From Neoalteromonas arenosi (GTDB lineage: Bacteria; Pseudomonadota; Gammaproteobacteria; Enterobacterales; Alteromonadaceae), in assembly GCF_030362855.1 (NCBI RefSeq), contig NZ_JAUCBP010000011.1, positions 141,887 through 205,886 of the forward strand: DNA of 64,000 bases. Reading direction: 5' to 3'. The notes beneath the pieces are model-generated. The model made no database searches. It was given only the letters and a program-made list of their open reading frames with translations, and was not told the DNA's origin. A program made the translations under genes and the position numbers. Of this stretch, positions 42,052 to 51,621 are shown piece after piece. How positions within the stretch are numbered: the stretch's first letter is position 1; each line of letters starts with the position of its first letter.

Positions 42052-43116
42052 GTGACAAACACAGCAACGCAAATTTCTAAGCCAATCCTCTTTTTGAGTG
42101 CAGCACTTGGCTTTTTACTGACATTGGCCGTTATGAACGGGGATGCTAGCGGTCGTGTTAACCTACTCTATTTATTGCTTATTTTTGTTGCCGTTCCACT
42201 TTTCGGGGCATTGCTTTCAATCGTTGGGTTGCTCAGCCGCGACGGTATCAATAGTGCAAAATTGGTCAAGGCCCTACCCATTTGGACTAATTCTCAGCGC
42301 GCCAATATGCGCATGTTAGAACGCCAGCAGCTTTCCAAACCTTGGTATTTTGTCCAAAGTCAGGCTGCGGCACTTGCCTATTCGATTGCGTCTTTAGCGG
42401 CGTTTATCGTGTTGCTGCTAACCACCGATATTAATTTTGTATGGCGCAGCACACTGCTCAGCGCTGATGATCTTTTGCCCATTTTACGAGTTGTGGCAGC
42501 TCCTTGGTGGTTCTGGGAATCAGCACAGCCGACTATGACGTTACTCGAACAAACCCGCGACTCTCGACTACTCAATAGCATGGCCAATGCTCAAGTCGTG
42601 GGTCAATGGTGGTTGTTTGTTCTGGCCACACAGATAACCTATGCCTTCTTACTAAGAGGTATATTGTTAACCTGTGGTCGCATGTATCTGGCTACTCAAT
42701 TTGCCAAATGGCGCGTTACTCACCAGCAGCAATCTAAGTTACCACCGTCGAACGCGGCAGAACCAACTGTGGACTTAGCAGAGCCAACTCAGGTTTTACC
42801 TACCGAATATGTACTGCTCAACTACGCTAACCTACCTCTCGAGATAACTAAGACTTTGGGATTGGGAAACGCTAAAGCCATCGACCTAGAACAACGCTAC
42901 AACACCGCAGTCGTTGTGCTTGTCAAAGCATGGGAACCCCCACTCGGAGAGCTGCATGACTTTATGCGCCTCAATCACGGGGTGCTTTGCCCGGTTTACT
43001 ATCGACATGAAGCGGCACTGCCTATTCCCGCCCAATACCTCGATGAATGGCGCCGATTTACACTTCAAGCACCAAACTGGCAGCTGTATTTAGCGCCCCA
43101 AGGAATTGTTCAATGA
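42052..43116 (+). CDS. DUF2868 membrane protein
   Basis: 354 residues with about four transmembrane helices: two near the N-terminus (ILFLSAALGFLLTLAV, LLYLLLIFVAVPLFGALLSIVGL) and two in the middle. A cytoplasmic C-terminal domain follows from about residue 240. Matches the DUF2868 family, which is regularly encoded directly before a DUF3482 GTPase, as here. GTG start preceded by AGGA at good spacing. Its stop overlaps the GTPase start (ATGA). It probably anchors or regulates the GTPase at the membrane; no function is established. Confidence 0.8.
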   Translation: MTNTATQISKPILFLSAALGFLLTLAVMNGDASGRVNLLYLLLIFVAVPLFGALLSIVGLLSRDGINSAKLVKALPIWTNSQRANMRMLERQQLSKPWYFVQSQAAALAYSIASLAAFIVLLLTTDINFVWRSTLLSADDLLPILRVVAAPWWFWESAQPTMTLLEQTRDSRLLNSMANAQVVGQWWLFVLATQITYAFLLRGILLTCGRMYLATQFAKWRVTHQQQSKLPPSNAAEPTVDLAEPTQVLPTEYVLLNYANLPLEITKTLGLGNAKAIDLEQRYNTAVVVLVKAWEPPLGELHDFMRLNHGVLCPVYYRHEAALPIPAQYLDEWRRFTLQAPNWQLYLAPQGIVQ

Positions 43117-44498
43117 GTGCAAAAAACATCCCTCGCTTTGCTGTCGTCGGACATCCGAATAAAGGAAAATCCTCTATCGTTTCTACCTTATCGCGCAACG
43201 ACAATATTGCTATATCAAGTCGGAGCGGCACCACTGAAACGGCGCATAGCTATCTAGTGGAAACTCTTCACGGCAGCTATGCCTTGATCGACACCCCGGG
43301 ATTTCAACGTCCGCGCAAAGTATTGCAATGGCTGCAAAAGCATTGCAATTCAGCAAGCGAGCGAGCAGCTACCATCAAACGCTTTATCGCTTCGGACGAA
43401 TGCCAGCACATGTATAAGGACGAGGTAGAATTGTTACGTCCGATCGCAGCAGGTGCAGCAATCTTGTATGTCGTCGATGGCTCACACCCTTATGGCAGTG
43501 AGTACGAAGCGGAAATGGAAATACTGCGCTGGACCGGTCAACCGTCAATGGCCCTAATCAATCCGATTCACAGTACGGATTGTATCCCCGAGTGGGAGAA
43601 TGCACTGGCCCAGTTTTTCAAATCAGTGCGTGTATTCAATCCTTTGGCAGCAGAATTTCACAAACATACCGAATTACTCGCTACTTTTGCCCACCTCAAC
43701 CCTCAGTGGTCGGCCAATATTGAGACGATCATCAATGATCTTAAACTCGCACGGCAAGCACAGCAGCATGAGTCCATTAAAGTACTTGTAGAGTTGTTAG
43801 AAGAGCTTTGCGCGCACCAGCACACTCAACGAGTATTGAATAAGCAACAGGCTGAAGCTGTAAAACCAATGCTCGAGAAGCAGTTCAAACAATGGGTCAA
43901 GAATCGTGAAGAGCAGGCATCCGCCGCGTTATTACAAATATACGCCCATCAACAGACTCAGGTATCGCTTGATAAGATGCAATTGCCACCAGAGCTATTT
44001 GATATTGATGAATGGTATATCTGGGGACTCGACAAAAAGCAGCTCACCTATGCCGCTACAATTGCGGGCGCTGTCAGCGGTGCTGCGTTAGATGTCGCCG
44101 TTGCGGGTCACAGTTTTATGTTAGGCGCTTTCGGTGGTGGTGTGATCGGTGCCTCCAGCGCGTGGTTTGGCTCTTCGAAATTACTCGAAATGAAGCTCAA
44201 AGGATTACCGATTGGCGGCTATCAGGCCACTGTGGGACCGATTAAAAATCGCAACTTTCCATATGTTGTGATGGGGCGCTTTATTCATCTATATCGTCAA
44301 GTAGCCAACTTAAATCACGCCAATCGCAGTGCCTTAAACATCAACGCCGAGGACTTTAAGCAACGCGTTGAACAACTCGAAAAGTCGGATCAAAGAGAAT
44401 TACACAAAGCATGCGAGCGACTACTGAAACAAAAATCAGTGGATGATCTAGCTGCTACGCTGGCACCACTATTTGAACTCGATGAACCCTCAAGCTAG
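43113..44498 (+). CDS. DUF3482-type Era-like GTPase
   Basis: 462 residues: an N-terminal Era/Obg-like G domain with G1 GHPNKGKSS (residues 12-20), G2 region SRSGTTETAHS, G3 DTPGFQRP, and a late helical region. A hydrophobic glycine-rich stretch near 340-380 (GAVSGAALDVAVAGHSFMLGAFGGGVIGASS) could insert into the membrane. Start at ATG 43113, overlapping the DUF2868 stop by 4 bp; the frame is open 22 codons upstream inside that gene. The pair is a recurring but uncharacterised module, probably a membrane-associated G-protein system. Confidence 0.85.
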   Translation: MSAKNIPRFAVVGHPNKGKSSIVSTLSRNDNIAISSRSGTTETAHSYLVETLHGSYALIDTPGFQRPRKVLQWLQKHCNSASERAATIKRFIASDECQHMYKDEVELLRPIAAGAAILYVVDGSHPYGSEYEAEMEILRWTGQPSMALINPIHSTDCIPEWENALAQFFKSVRVFNPLAAEFHKHTELLATFAHLNPQWSANIETIINDLKLARQAQQHESIKVLVELLEELCAHQHTQRVLNKQQAEAVKPMLEKQFKQWVKNREEQASAALLQIYAHQQTQVSLDKMQLPPELFDIDEWYIWGLDKKQLTYAATIAGAVSGAALDVAVAGHSFMLGAFGGGVIGASSAWFGSSKLLEMKLKGLPIGGYQATVGPIKNRNFPYVVMGRFIHLYRQVANLNHANRSALNINAEDFKQRVEQLEKSDQRELHKACERLLKQKSVDDLAATLAPLFELDEPSS

Positions 44499-44501
44499 CA
44501 C

Positions 44502-46268
44502 TCAAATATCAAACGAACGCGTCATATCGTCGAGAATTTCATCGAGATCATCAAACGCCGAAGTCGCGATATAAATACTAATCGCTGAACGCACTGATAT
44601 AGACTGATTGGCGTCTTCACCTAAGTCAGTATTCTCTAAAGCTTCACGGATGCGTTCAAAAAAGCTCTTAGCAGTTTGCTCCTCAATATCTGGTAAGCAC
44701 AAGATGAATTGTTCAGGCGCAAAGCGTCCAACCACATCAGTACCGCGCGTAACGTCTCTGAGTGTATTGGCTATTTGTTCTAACACTAAATCCGCTTTTG
44801 TTGAGCCTACCAGACGATTGACTTCACGGAAGTTCCCCAAGTCAAAAATCGCTAATGCATTGGTTTTCCCCTCCGATGGAGGAGCAATACGCTCAATACG
44901 GCGTAACGCTGTGCGGTTGTTGAGTAGCTGCGTAACTGGGTCGATCGATTCGCGCGTCATATGCCAGTGATAAAGGAATGCAGCCAAAATCAATAAAGAA
45001 ACTATGGCTGCCGCAATACCGGCAATAACTAAACGATCGCGATTGCGCTGGGAGCGCTCCAGGCTTGCTTCTAAGCTATTGATTTGGCTGTATAGGTTAG
45101 CAATGCCTAGAATTCTCGCAGACGCTTGATCGGCGCGACTAGATTCAAGTAATTGGTCGGCAAAACGCTCATATGATTGCTGTGCTTGCTGATAATTGCC
45201 TAACAAAAAATGCACGTCAGTAATAAACTTAAGGTAATCCTTATTGCGACCAACATAGGCTTTATACGAGTCGCTTGTTTGCGCTTCGGCATCTAAAAAG
45301 GTTTGTAAACAGGCTTTATCTTTGTCAGCTAAACACAGTACAGCGGCATACCAACGAAATAAGTTTCTGTACGTCACATTATTGATGTCGTTTTTCATTT
45401 CTTGCCACTGCGCAATACTCACGCGCAGTTCATCGTACTGCGCCGTGCGATAGAAGTAGCCAGCTTCAGCGAACAGTAACCAAAAATTCGATAAAGTGGT
45501 GTTTACCCCGTAGTTAATGCGACGGAACTCTTCAATCGTTTCTTTCGCTTGGTCAAAATTACCGCTGGCCATCAACGAGGTAATAGCGCTGATCAATATA
45601 GAGAGTTGATTACTGCCGGTATAAACTTCAAGGCCAATTTCATGCGCCTTTATATATTGCTCTGCAGCGAGTACGTGTTGTCCGAGCGTTCCAAATAACA
45701 AACCGATATTATTGTGAATATGCGCAACTGCTCCCGGCTCTTCGGCAACTGAATAGCGCTCAAGTAGCGTAAACAGTTTACCCAATCTTACGCCTTCGTC
45801 CTCATTGCCTTCGCATTCTGTAATCAACCCTAAAGACGCACTTAAATGGACATCGGTATAGATGTTTTCGGCCAGTGATTGAGCCCGTTGATAGTATTCA
45901 CAGCGTCGCGTGTCGCCGCGCACATCATAAATAAAGCCTAACTGATAGAGAGCGGATGCATAGTATAAGGTTGAGCGGTCAACGTCGTCTCGCGTCAACA
46001 GAGCGTTGAGTGTTTGTTCAGCGATATCATTTTTCGCATCGCAAATCTGTCCATGAGTTTGCATTACAGTGAGTGCATAACGCTGTTGCTGCGTAAGTGA
46101 TGCGTTTTGAAAAAAAGCATCGATACGCCCAGCCAGTTCGCTTGCCGGGCAATCGTATGTTGGCGTTTGCGACTCGGCAATAAAGCGGTCGACAGATTGT
46201 TGTTGGGCGTAGACTGGGTTAAATCCAGCTGTCACCATAACGAATAAAATTAGAATAAACTTTAACAA
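44502..46268 (-). CDS. TPR sensor with degenerate GGDEF domain
   Basis: 588 residues: a signal peptide, a periplasmic helical TPR array (about 60-400), one transmembrane helix (IAGIAAAIVSLLILAAFLY, about 411-430), and a cytoplasmic GGDEF-fold domain. The catalytic motif reads APEQF (517-521) in place of GGEEF, so synthesis of c-di-GMP is unlikely. The domain may instead bind GTP or c-di-GMP or act as a scaffold. The TPR part suggests sensing of a periplasmic protein. Single gene, convergent with the DUF3482 GTPase gene with 3 bp between stops. Confidence 0.87.
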   Translation of the reverse strand: MLKFILILFVMVTAGFNPVYAQQQSVDRFIAESQTPTYDCPASELAGRIDAFFQNASLTQQQRYALTVMQTHGQICDAKNDIAEQTLNALLTRDDVDRSTLYYASALYQLGFIYDVRGDTRRCEYYQRAQSLAENIYTDVHLSASLGLITECEGNEDEGVRLGKLFTLLERYSVAEEPGAVAHIHNNIGLLFGTLGQHVLAAEQYIKAHEIGLEVYTGSNQLSILISAITSLMASGNFDQAKETIEEFRRINYGVNTTLSNFWLLFAEAGYFYRTAQYDELRVSIAQWQEMKNDINNVTYRNLFRWYAAVLCLADKDKACLQTFLDAEAQTSDSYKAYVGRNKDYLKFITDVHFLLGNYQQAQQSYERFADQLLESSRADQASARILGIANLYSQINSLEASLERSQRNRDRLVIAGIAAAIVSLLILAAFLYHWHMTRESIDPVTQLLNNRTALRRIERIAPPSEGKTNALAIFDLGNFREVNRLVGSTKADLVLEQIANTLRDVTRGTDVVGRFAPEQFILCLPDIEEQTAKSFFERIREALENTDLGEDANQSISVRSAISIYIATSAFDDLDEILDDMTRSFDI

Positions 46269-46440
46269 TTTTAACTACATCGCTCTTTTGCAATTGCACA
46301 TGCAAGACTGTTTCTACATTTCCATTTCACAGTCAGTCGCGGTTGCGTTTATCTGGGAGTTCAAGTGTAGGGGGAGTTCACTGAACCTACAAGCATTTCG
46401 GAAGTACGCTAAAAGTAGTTGCCGATTTTTCAAACAGATG

Positions 46441-46469
46441 CGGATACTTGGCGCAATGCCAAGTATCCG
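46441..46469. terminator. Perfect 12-bp hairpin after the GntR-ABC operon
   Basis: CGGATACTTGGC and GCCAAGTATCCG pair perfectly around a 5-nt loop, 9 bp past the permease stop codon. No U-tract follows on the minus strand, so it may stabilise the mRNA end or act with Rho. The rest of 46269-46478 holds nothing else I can name. Confidence 0.55.
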
Positions 46470-46478
46470 AACGTGAGA

Positions 46479-47390
46479 CTAAGCCGCTTCTGAACGATGC
46501 TTTCTGAGCCACAGAGTTGCACCAAGAAAAACGGTACCGACAATAGTTCCGAATAAGGAAATCTTATTCGTAAAAATGCTGAATAGCGAAGTGCTGCTTG
46601 GCTCTCCATGAGCTAATTCTTCAGGCAATAAATCTAGACTTACTTGAAAGTAGTCGAGCAACAACCCAGCAAAAAAGCGCTCATCTAAATGAAAGTACGC
46701 GACAATGAATGACTCGACCATCAGCACAATGACCACAGGCAGTATTGCCCAAAGTATCGGTGCTCTGCTTGCAAACGCTGAAGCCAACATCAACCAGGCA
46801 TATACTGGCAGTAGCCAAATCGCAAATGGAAGAATGTTTAGCCAAGCCATGACCAAGTTGGTCACTAAGTTTGCCTCGCTCCAAATCGCCCATATAGAGA
46901 TGTCATAACCAACGGAAAGAACCGTGCTAACGACGAGTAACGCCAGTAGTGCAAGCGCATAGACAGCTGTCGCTGCTAGACAAAATACACCCGGTACAAC
47001 GAACATTCCGGTTGCCAGTTTAGTCAATACCGTTTGCGTATCAGAGACGGGTAGTGAGCGCCAAAAATAAATCGATAGGTCACGGCGTTCATCAAACAAG
47101 CAGTTCGTAAAATAGTAGAGCTGAATGAAAAATGCGACTGTCAAAAATGGCATAAACAAGCCCGTTGTCAGGGCGAAACCAACCTTGGAGAAAAACTCCG
47201 GATGTGATACCCCATCCATCTTCTCTAGATTAAATGGGATATTTGCGAATTGATAATCGTGGATTAACAATAGCTGCAGCAAGGGCGCCAAAATCAATAG
47301 GCCAGCAAGGATTACTGGGACCCAAAATAAGGTTTTATTAAACTCCCAAATTTCGCGCTTAAATCCTGCGTGAATAGCTGTAATATTCAT
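46479..47390 (-). CDS. ABC-2 type permease of a GntR-regulated ABC transporter
   Basis: 303 residues with about six transmembrane helices. FWVPVILAGLLILAPLLQLLL is near the N-terminus. The FDERRDLSIYFWRSLPVSDTQTVLTK segment is typical of ABC-2 permeases for lantibiotic or peptide export and immunity. It overlaps the ATPase gene by 4 bp. The substrate is unknown; by analogy with YtrA-regulated operons, export or resistance to an envelope-active compound is likely. Confidence 0.85.
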   Translation of the reverse strand: MNITAIHAGFKREIWEFNKTLFWVPVILAGLLILAPLLQLLLIHDYQFANIPFNLEKMDGVSHPEFFSKVGFALTTGLFMPFLTVAFFIQLYYFTNCLFDERRDLSIYFWRSLPVSDTQTVLTKLATGMFVVPGVFCLAATAVYALALLALLVVSTVLSVGYDISIWAIWSEANLVTNLVMAWLNILPFAIWLLPVYAWLMLASAFASRAPILWAILPVVIVLMVESFIVAYFHLDERFFAGLLLDYFQVSLDLLPEELAHGEPSSTSLFSIFTNKISLFGTIVGTVFLGATLWLRKHRSEAA

Positions 47391-48247
47391 GCTAATTCCT
47401 CCCGTGACATAATGCCGACAAACACATCGGCTAAGGATGGTGAGGTTACATTGCCTAAAGCGGTCAATGACTCCTCATCAGCGTTGTCGAACAGCATTGT
47501 AGTAATGCCCATCATGCTATTTGAAAACAAAGGCTTAAGGCTCTTTGCTTGGTCCATCTGCTGATTCGCTACCGCTAATATCTTGAAACGATTGCGTATA
47601 TTGTCGACACTCTCATTGAGAACAATCTCGCCATTTTGAATAAACGCCACATCCGTCAGGATGTTCTCGATCTCTTCGATTTGATGAGTCGTAACAATGA
47701 TACATTTACTCTCATCATAGAAATCTTCCAATAGGTGATTGTAAAACTGCCGACGCGTCAAAATGTCCAAACCCAATGTTGGTTCGTCAAGAATCAAGAC
47801 TTTGGCATCAACCGCCAAAATAAGCGCTAAATGCAATTGCGTGACCATACCTTTCGATAATGCCTTGACTCGCTTATCGAGCCCAATATTGGTCTTACCT
47901 AAAAAGGTTAAGGCTTGCTCGCGATTGAAGTTAGGGTGAACATCAGCCATGTATTCAATGGCTTGACTAACTTTAAGCCACTTCGGCAACACCGCCACAT
48001 CAGCGATATAAGCAACATCATTAAGCATTAAATGCCGTTTCTTACTCGGATCGTGCTGCATGACTTCAATTTTGCCGGTGTATTCTGATAAGCCTAGTAG
48101 CGCTTGTAAGCACGTTGTTTTACCTGCACCGTTCGGACCCACTAAACCTAGAATCTGTCCCGGCTGAACGGTTAAGTTAATATCCTTGAGCACCGCGTGT
48201 TGACCATAAGATTTATTTACGTTCTCGATTGTAATTAACGCGTTCAT
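47387..48247 (-). CDS. ABC transporter ATP-binding protein
   Basis: 286 residues. Walker A is GPNGAGKTT (about 37-45), the signature appears as the variant LSKGM (KALSKGMVTQLHLAL), Walker B is VLILDEPTLGLD, and the H-loop is VTTHQIEEIE. A C-terminal extension of about 70 residues follows. It powers the adjacent permease. ATGA overlaps with both neighbours (GntR upstream, permease downstream) show tight coupling. Confidence 0.92.
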   Translation of the reverse strand: MNALITIENVNKSYGQHAVLKDINLTVQPGQILGLVGPNGAGKTTCLQALLGLSEYTGKIEVMQHDPSKKRHLMLNDVAYIADVAVLPKWLKVSQAIEYMADVHPNFNREQALTFLGKTNIGLDKRVKALSKGMVTQLHLALILAVDAKVLILDEPTLGLDILTRRQFYNHLLEDFYDESKCIIVTTHQIEEIENILTDVAFIQNGEIVLNESVDNIRNRFKILAVANQQMDQAKSLKPLFSNSMMGITTMLFDNADEESLTALGNVTSPSLADVFVGIMSREELA

Positions 48248-48615
48248 ACCGACCCCTCCTGTTTACCCTTCAGCAGATTTTCTGGCGTTAAAGCCAGACG
48301 TTCAATACGACGCATAATGGCTGGCCACTCTTGCTGCAAAAAGTTTTGCCGCTCACGCTGCAACACGTCTTCTCGAGTACCCGGCCGGATAAACAGGCCC
48401 TTACCGCGTTGCTTATCAACAATCCCTTCTTCTTGTAACATTTGATATGCCTTACTGATGGTTAGTGGGTTCAACCGGTATTCAGCGGCTACCGTTCGCA
48501 CGGATGGCAACGCCTCACCTTCGTTAATTACGCCATCTAATATTCGCTCAATCACTTGCTGGTAGAGCTGCAGATAAATGGGCGTGTCATTGCTCCATTG
48601 TGTTGTCATACACAA
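48244..48615 (-). CDS. GntR-family regulator, YtrA subfamily
   Basis: 123 residues: a winged helix-turn-helix (LYQQVIERILDGVINEGEALPSVRTVAAEYRLNPLTISKAYQMLQ, split here across residues 17-62) and a very short C-terminal helical dimerisation part. That is the YtrA subfamily architecture. These repressors usually control the ABC operon they head, as here. GAGGAGG lies seven bases before the ATG. No perfect operator palindrome is visible upstream, although the AT-rich region around 48618-48640 (with ACTAGT) is a candidate. Confidence 0.88.
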   Translation of the reverse strand: MCMTTQWSNDTPIYLQLYQQVIERILDGVINEGEALPSVRTVAAEYRLNPLTISKAYQMLQEEGIVDKQRGKGLFIRPGTREDVLQRERQNFLQQEWPAIMRRIERLALTPENLLKGKQEGSV

Positions 48616-48728
48616 CCTCCTCTATCGATATACTAGTGTTATACATCACCAACACACCCTATTTAAAGTATGCCCCGATTTGGTTTGTAAAAAAGTGTTT
48701 CAGCGGTAGGAAGGGTAAGCCGGTGAAC

Positions 48729-48971
48729 CTAGCGCGTCACCGGTTTCTCGAGCTCAGCAATGGCGTCATTAAGTGTTTCGAGTTTATCTTGTAACACTGA
48801 TTGAGAATCATAGAGCCCTTGGTTGTAGAAGATTGAACCAAACTCTTTAGCAAAAAAGTCGAGTAAGAAGTCAGCATCAAACTGACCGATTTCCACATCC
48901 AACTCGCGACTTAAGTAAGCTTGTAATTGAAGGATAATATGCGCTTTATCTTCGGATCTTAGTTCAATCAT
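48729..48971 (-). CDS. DUF2164 family protein
   Basis: An 80-residue cytoplasmic protein matching the DUF2164 family: a charged helix (EDKAHIILQLQAYLSRELDVEIGQFDADFLLDFFAKEFGS, residues 7-46) and NQGLYDSQ, then a C-terminal helix. No function is known. It is last of three closely spaced genes, 6 bp after the 105-residue secreted-protein gene. Confidence 0.78.
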   Translation of the reverse strand: MIELRSEDKAHIILQLQAYLSRELDVEIGQFDADFLLDFFAKEFGSIFYNQGLYDSQSVLQDKLETLNDAIAELEKPVTR

Positions 48972-48977
48972 ATGTCG

Positions 48978-49295
48978 TTATTGCTCCTGATGCGCTGCTT
49001 TTACATGTTTTTGCGCCACTTCCAACATTATCAATACTTGGCACGGCGGAAATTGCTCAAGTAGAGAAACTGAACGAAAGTTGCTCCATTCGGCGACGGG
49101 ATCAAAATCTGTTTTTTGCCGAAAATTAAGCGCTTTTAAACCTACCAAGCACTCGCCTTGCATGGTTGCATCGCGCACTTGCTTATCCGAGAGTTTTACC
49201 GCGGGGTATCGCTTAGCGATCTCAGCATAGGAAAATTCCTCACCCTGCACATGGCTGGTCAGTAGCAATAAAAAAACTAAACTGAATATTTTCAT
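48978..49295 (-). CDS. Small secreted protein of unknown function
   Basis: 105 residues with a signal peptide (MKIFSLVFLLLLTSHVQG). The mature part is about 86 residues with two cysteines (GECLVG and PPCQVL) that may form a disulfide. I do not recognise a family. Its ATG overlaps the stop of the DUF4920 gene (ATGA), so it is translationally coupled to another small periplasmic protein. Confidence 0.7.
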   Translation of the reverse strand: MKIFSLVFLLLLTSHVQGEEFSYAEIAKRYPAVKLSDKQVRDATMQGECLVGLKALNFRQKTDFDPVAEWSNFRSVSLLEQFPPCQVLIMLEVAQKHVKAAHQEQ

Positions 49296-49765
49296 TTAGG
49301 CACTCGCACTGCGTCAGCAACCAATTCGTATTGCACACCCGCGGTAATCACCGCTTCGGTTCCGGCTAAATCACTATTAATATGGTCAGCCTGTGCCTCA
49401 CTGATTTGTTGCTTTATTAACTCGCCAACCAGAGTAACTTGTTTACCACTGATATCCGTCGGCACGAAGAATCCATAATCGCGAAAGGACACGCGAATTA
49501 CGTGTTCTTCTTGCTGCGCAATGAAAAAGCAGCCTTTCTTCTGGCACACTTTGCTGATGCGAGTATTTACCTTTACGGGTTCGCCTAAGTAGTCGGTAGG
49601 CGCCTCCAGCAATTGTGCCAATGCTACATCCGTCACTGTTTCATCAATCACAGCGCCAAAAGTCTCAGTCGTAGACGTAGTTGCAACCGGCTCCGATAAG
49701 CGTAATGTTTGTGCGTATGTGAGCGCGCTAAAAGCGAGTAATGCTAACAGCGTGATTCGACGCAT
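49292..49765 (-). CDS. DUF4920 periplasmic protein
   Basis: 157 residues with a signal peptide (ending LTYAQT). The DUF4920 core is visible: an OB-like segment beginning FGAVIDE and the VCQKKGCFFIAQQEEHVIRVSFRDYGFFVP block (residues 73-102) with a CxxxxC pair that may bind metal or form a disulfide. Function unknown. First of three genes (DUF4920, 105-residue secreted protein, DUF2164). Confidence 0.8.
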   Translation of the reverse strand: MRRITLLALLAFSALTYAQTLRLSEPVATTSTTETFGAVIDETVTDVALAQLLEAPTDYLGEPVKVNTRISKVCQKKGCFFIAQQEEHVIRVSFRDYGFFVPTDISGKQVTLVGELIKQQISEAQADHINSDLAGTEAVITAGVQYELVADAVRVPK

Positions 49766-49890
49766 AGTATTTCCCCAAAATCATTTACTTAAACGCAATG
49801 GTAACCTTCCTGCGATGGAAGATCACTTTCATTCATTCCAATGCCATTTAACCGTATACTTAATGCAGAGTAACTTAACTGGAACAAATT

Positions 49891-50175
49891 ATGGCTGTAG
49901 CTAGCGCCTTACACATTTTGGTAAAATCGGAAAAACAAGCGCGTGATATCATTGCCAAGCTAGAAAAAGGTCAAGACTTTGGTACATTGGCGAAACGTTA
50001 CTCTATCTGCCCGTCGGGCAAAAGGGGAGGAGATTTAGGTGAGTTTCGTCGGGGCAAAATGGTTAAAGCGTTTGATGACGTGGTGTTTAAAAAGCCGGTC
50101 CTGACTATTCAAGGTCCGGTGAAAACACGCTTTGGCTATCACATCATCAAAACGCTATACGTCAACCGCTTTTAG
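49891..50175 (+). CDS. ppiC: Parvulin-type peptidyl-prolyl isomerase PpiC
   Basis: A 94-residue single-domain parvulin that catalyses cis-trans isomerisation of prolyl bonds in the cytoplasm. Family motifs span the whole protein: [40 protein letters not shown], and [14 protein letters not shown] at the end. No signal peptide. Its stop overlaps the convergent trmL stop by 4 bp. Confidence 0.95.
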   Translation: MAVASALHILVKSEKQARDIIAKLEKGQDFGTLAKRYSICPSGKRGGDLGEFRRGKMVKAFDDVVFKKPVLTIQGPVKTRFGYHIIKTLYVNRF

Positions 50176-50636
50176 CGTGCGTCCGAGTAGCCCAACTGGC
50201 GCCAAGACTCGTATACAAACACCGACACAGCGTTAGATAAATTCATGCTACGACTTCCGGCCAGCATGGGGATCCTGACGCGCTGCTCGTAAGGCAAAGC
50301 ATCTATGATCGAGTCCGGTAAACCGCGTGTTTCGGGCCCAAAAAGCAATGCATCACCGGTTTGATAAGCCACATCAGAATGGAAGGTTTTACCTTTGGTG
50401 GTGCAGGCAAAAATACGCTTGGGTTGACGCTGCTTTACATAGTGTTCAAGACTCGGATAGCGCGCCACGTCAGCAAACTCGTGATAATCCAGCCCTGCTC
50501 TACGCACTTTTTTGTCATCCCAATCAAACCCCAATGGTTCGATTAAGTGCAACGCAAAACCGGTATTGGCACATAGGCGAATGATATTCCCCGTATTGGG
50601 TGGGATTTCTGGTTGATACAGCACTATATCAAGCAT
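50172..50636 (-). CDS. trmL: tRNA (cytidine/uridine-34-2'-O)-methyltransferase TrmL
   Basis: A 154-residue SPOUT methyltransferase that 2'-O-methylates the wobble base of tRNA-Leu. Motifs: the [18 protein letters not shown] start, [10 protein letters not shown], and the knot [23 protein letters not shown]. It overlaps the upstream hydrolase gene by 8 bp and is last in the cpxR-cpxA-hydrolase-trmL run. Confidence 0.95.
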   Translation of the reverse strand: MLDIVLYQPEIPPNTGNIIRLCANTGFALHLIEPLGFDWDDKKVRRAGLDYHEFADVARYPSLEHYVKQRQPKRIFACTTKGKTFHSDVAYQTGDALLFGPETRGLPDSIIDALPYEQRVRIPMLAGSRSMNLSNAVSVFVYESWRQLGYSDAR

Positions 50637-51615
50637 TGTTTACCTCAGTTTCTGCCTCCAAAACGAAGGCTAGTACCGCCTGTATAGCAGGCGTTCTATA
50701 TTGATCACTTTCAAATAGCAGTTCGTGTCGTGCACCTTCGATAACCTCAACATCCGCATCAGGGAACTGCTGCACTACACGATGTATCCGCTGATTATCA
50801 ACCACTCGGTCAGCCCCGGAAATCAATACTTTGGTTGGCAGCGGAAAGTTTTTCGCACTTGCTTCAATTTGATTCATAGCATCCATTGCCGTCGACAACC
50901 ATTGGTAGGTCACCCCCCCTAATTGCAATGCCGGTGCGCGCTTGTATTCTTCGCGAAACAACTTATAGCGCACTTGACTATGGGTCAGTGTGTTCAGACG
51001 AAATGGTAATTCGATGTAAGGCCCTTGCCCGAATGCATACCACGGTTTACGCCCAAACAGGTAGTTTGCCGCTAAACCTGACATAAGGAGAACGCTCAAC
51101 AAAGGTTCTGGCACTGTTGGTTTAATTCCAAACATTGGGGAGCAAAACACCACTCGACTAAATAGCTCGGGCTCGCGCGAGGCTGTCAAATAACCGATTG
51201 CACAACCCATCGAGTGACATACAAGAGCAGGCTTAGAGGGTGCTCTAGGCTTTACAATATCATTGACGAAAACGCTAAAATCGACCACGTAATCATCAAA
51301 CTGTTCGACGTAACCTCGTTGATGATCAATTGCCATCCGACCGGACAGCCCTTGACCGCGATGATCCATGGTATAAACGGCAATATCGTTGCGATAACAG
51401 TCGTAGATAAATTCTTTATATTTTACAAGCGTCTCGATGCGTCCGTTTGATAACACAATTGCTGCTCGTGGCGACTCCGGCTCACAAAAAGCATAGTGGA
51501 TCTGGACATTTTGTTGGCCCGTGAAGGTACCCAACACTACATGTCGATCCCAAAACTCAGTAATCTCTCCATGGTAGAGGGTGGTCAGAGACTGTTCATC
51601 AAAGAGTTGCCGCAT
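50629..51615 (-). CDS. Alpha/beta hydrolase, lysophospholipase L2-like
   Basis: A 328-residue alpha/beta hydrolase. The nucleophile elbow is CHSMGCAIG, preceded by the [12 protein letters not shown] oxyanion-side motif. The late acidic and His residues lie in [10 protein letters not shown] and [10 protein letters not shown]. It resembles PldB-type lysophospholipases. No signal peptide is visible. It begins 6 bp after the cpxA stop, so it may belong to the envelope-stress operon; membrane-lipid turnover would fit that context, but this is inference. Confidence 0.83.
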   Translation of the reverse strand: MRQLFDEQSLTTLYHGEITEFWDRHVVLGTFTGQQNVQIHYAFCEPESPRAAIVLSNGRIETLVKYKEFIYDCYRNDIAVYTMDHRGQGLSGRMAIDHQRGYVEQFDDYVVDFSVFVNDIVKPRAPSKPALVCHSMGCAIGYLTASREPELFSRVVFCSPMFGIKPTVPEPLLSVLLMSGLAANYLFGRKPWYAFGQGPYIELPFRLNTLTHSQVRYKLFREEYKRAPALQLGGVTYQWLSTAMDAMNQIEASAKNFPLPTKVLISGADRVVDNQRIHRVVQQFPDADVEVIEGARHELLFESDQYRTPAIQAVLAFVLEAETEVNNA

Positions 51616-51621
51616 TTGTGC

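Noticed and set aside
48616..48660. Perfect GntR operator palindrome before the YtrA-type gene
   Set aside because: The region contains ACTAGT and AT-rich half-sites, but I could not align them into a convincing inverted repeat.
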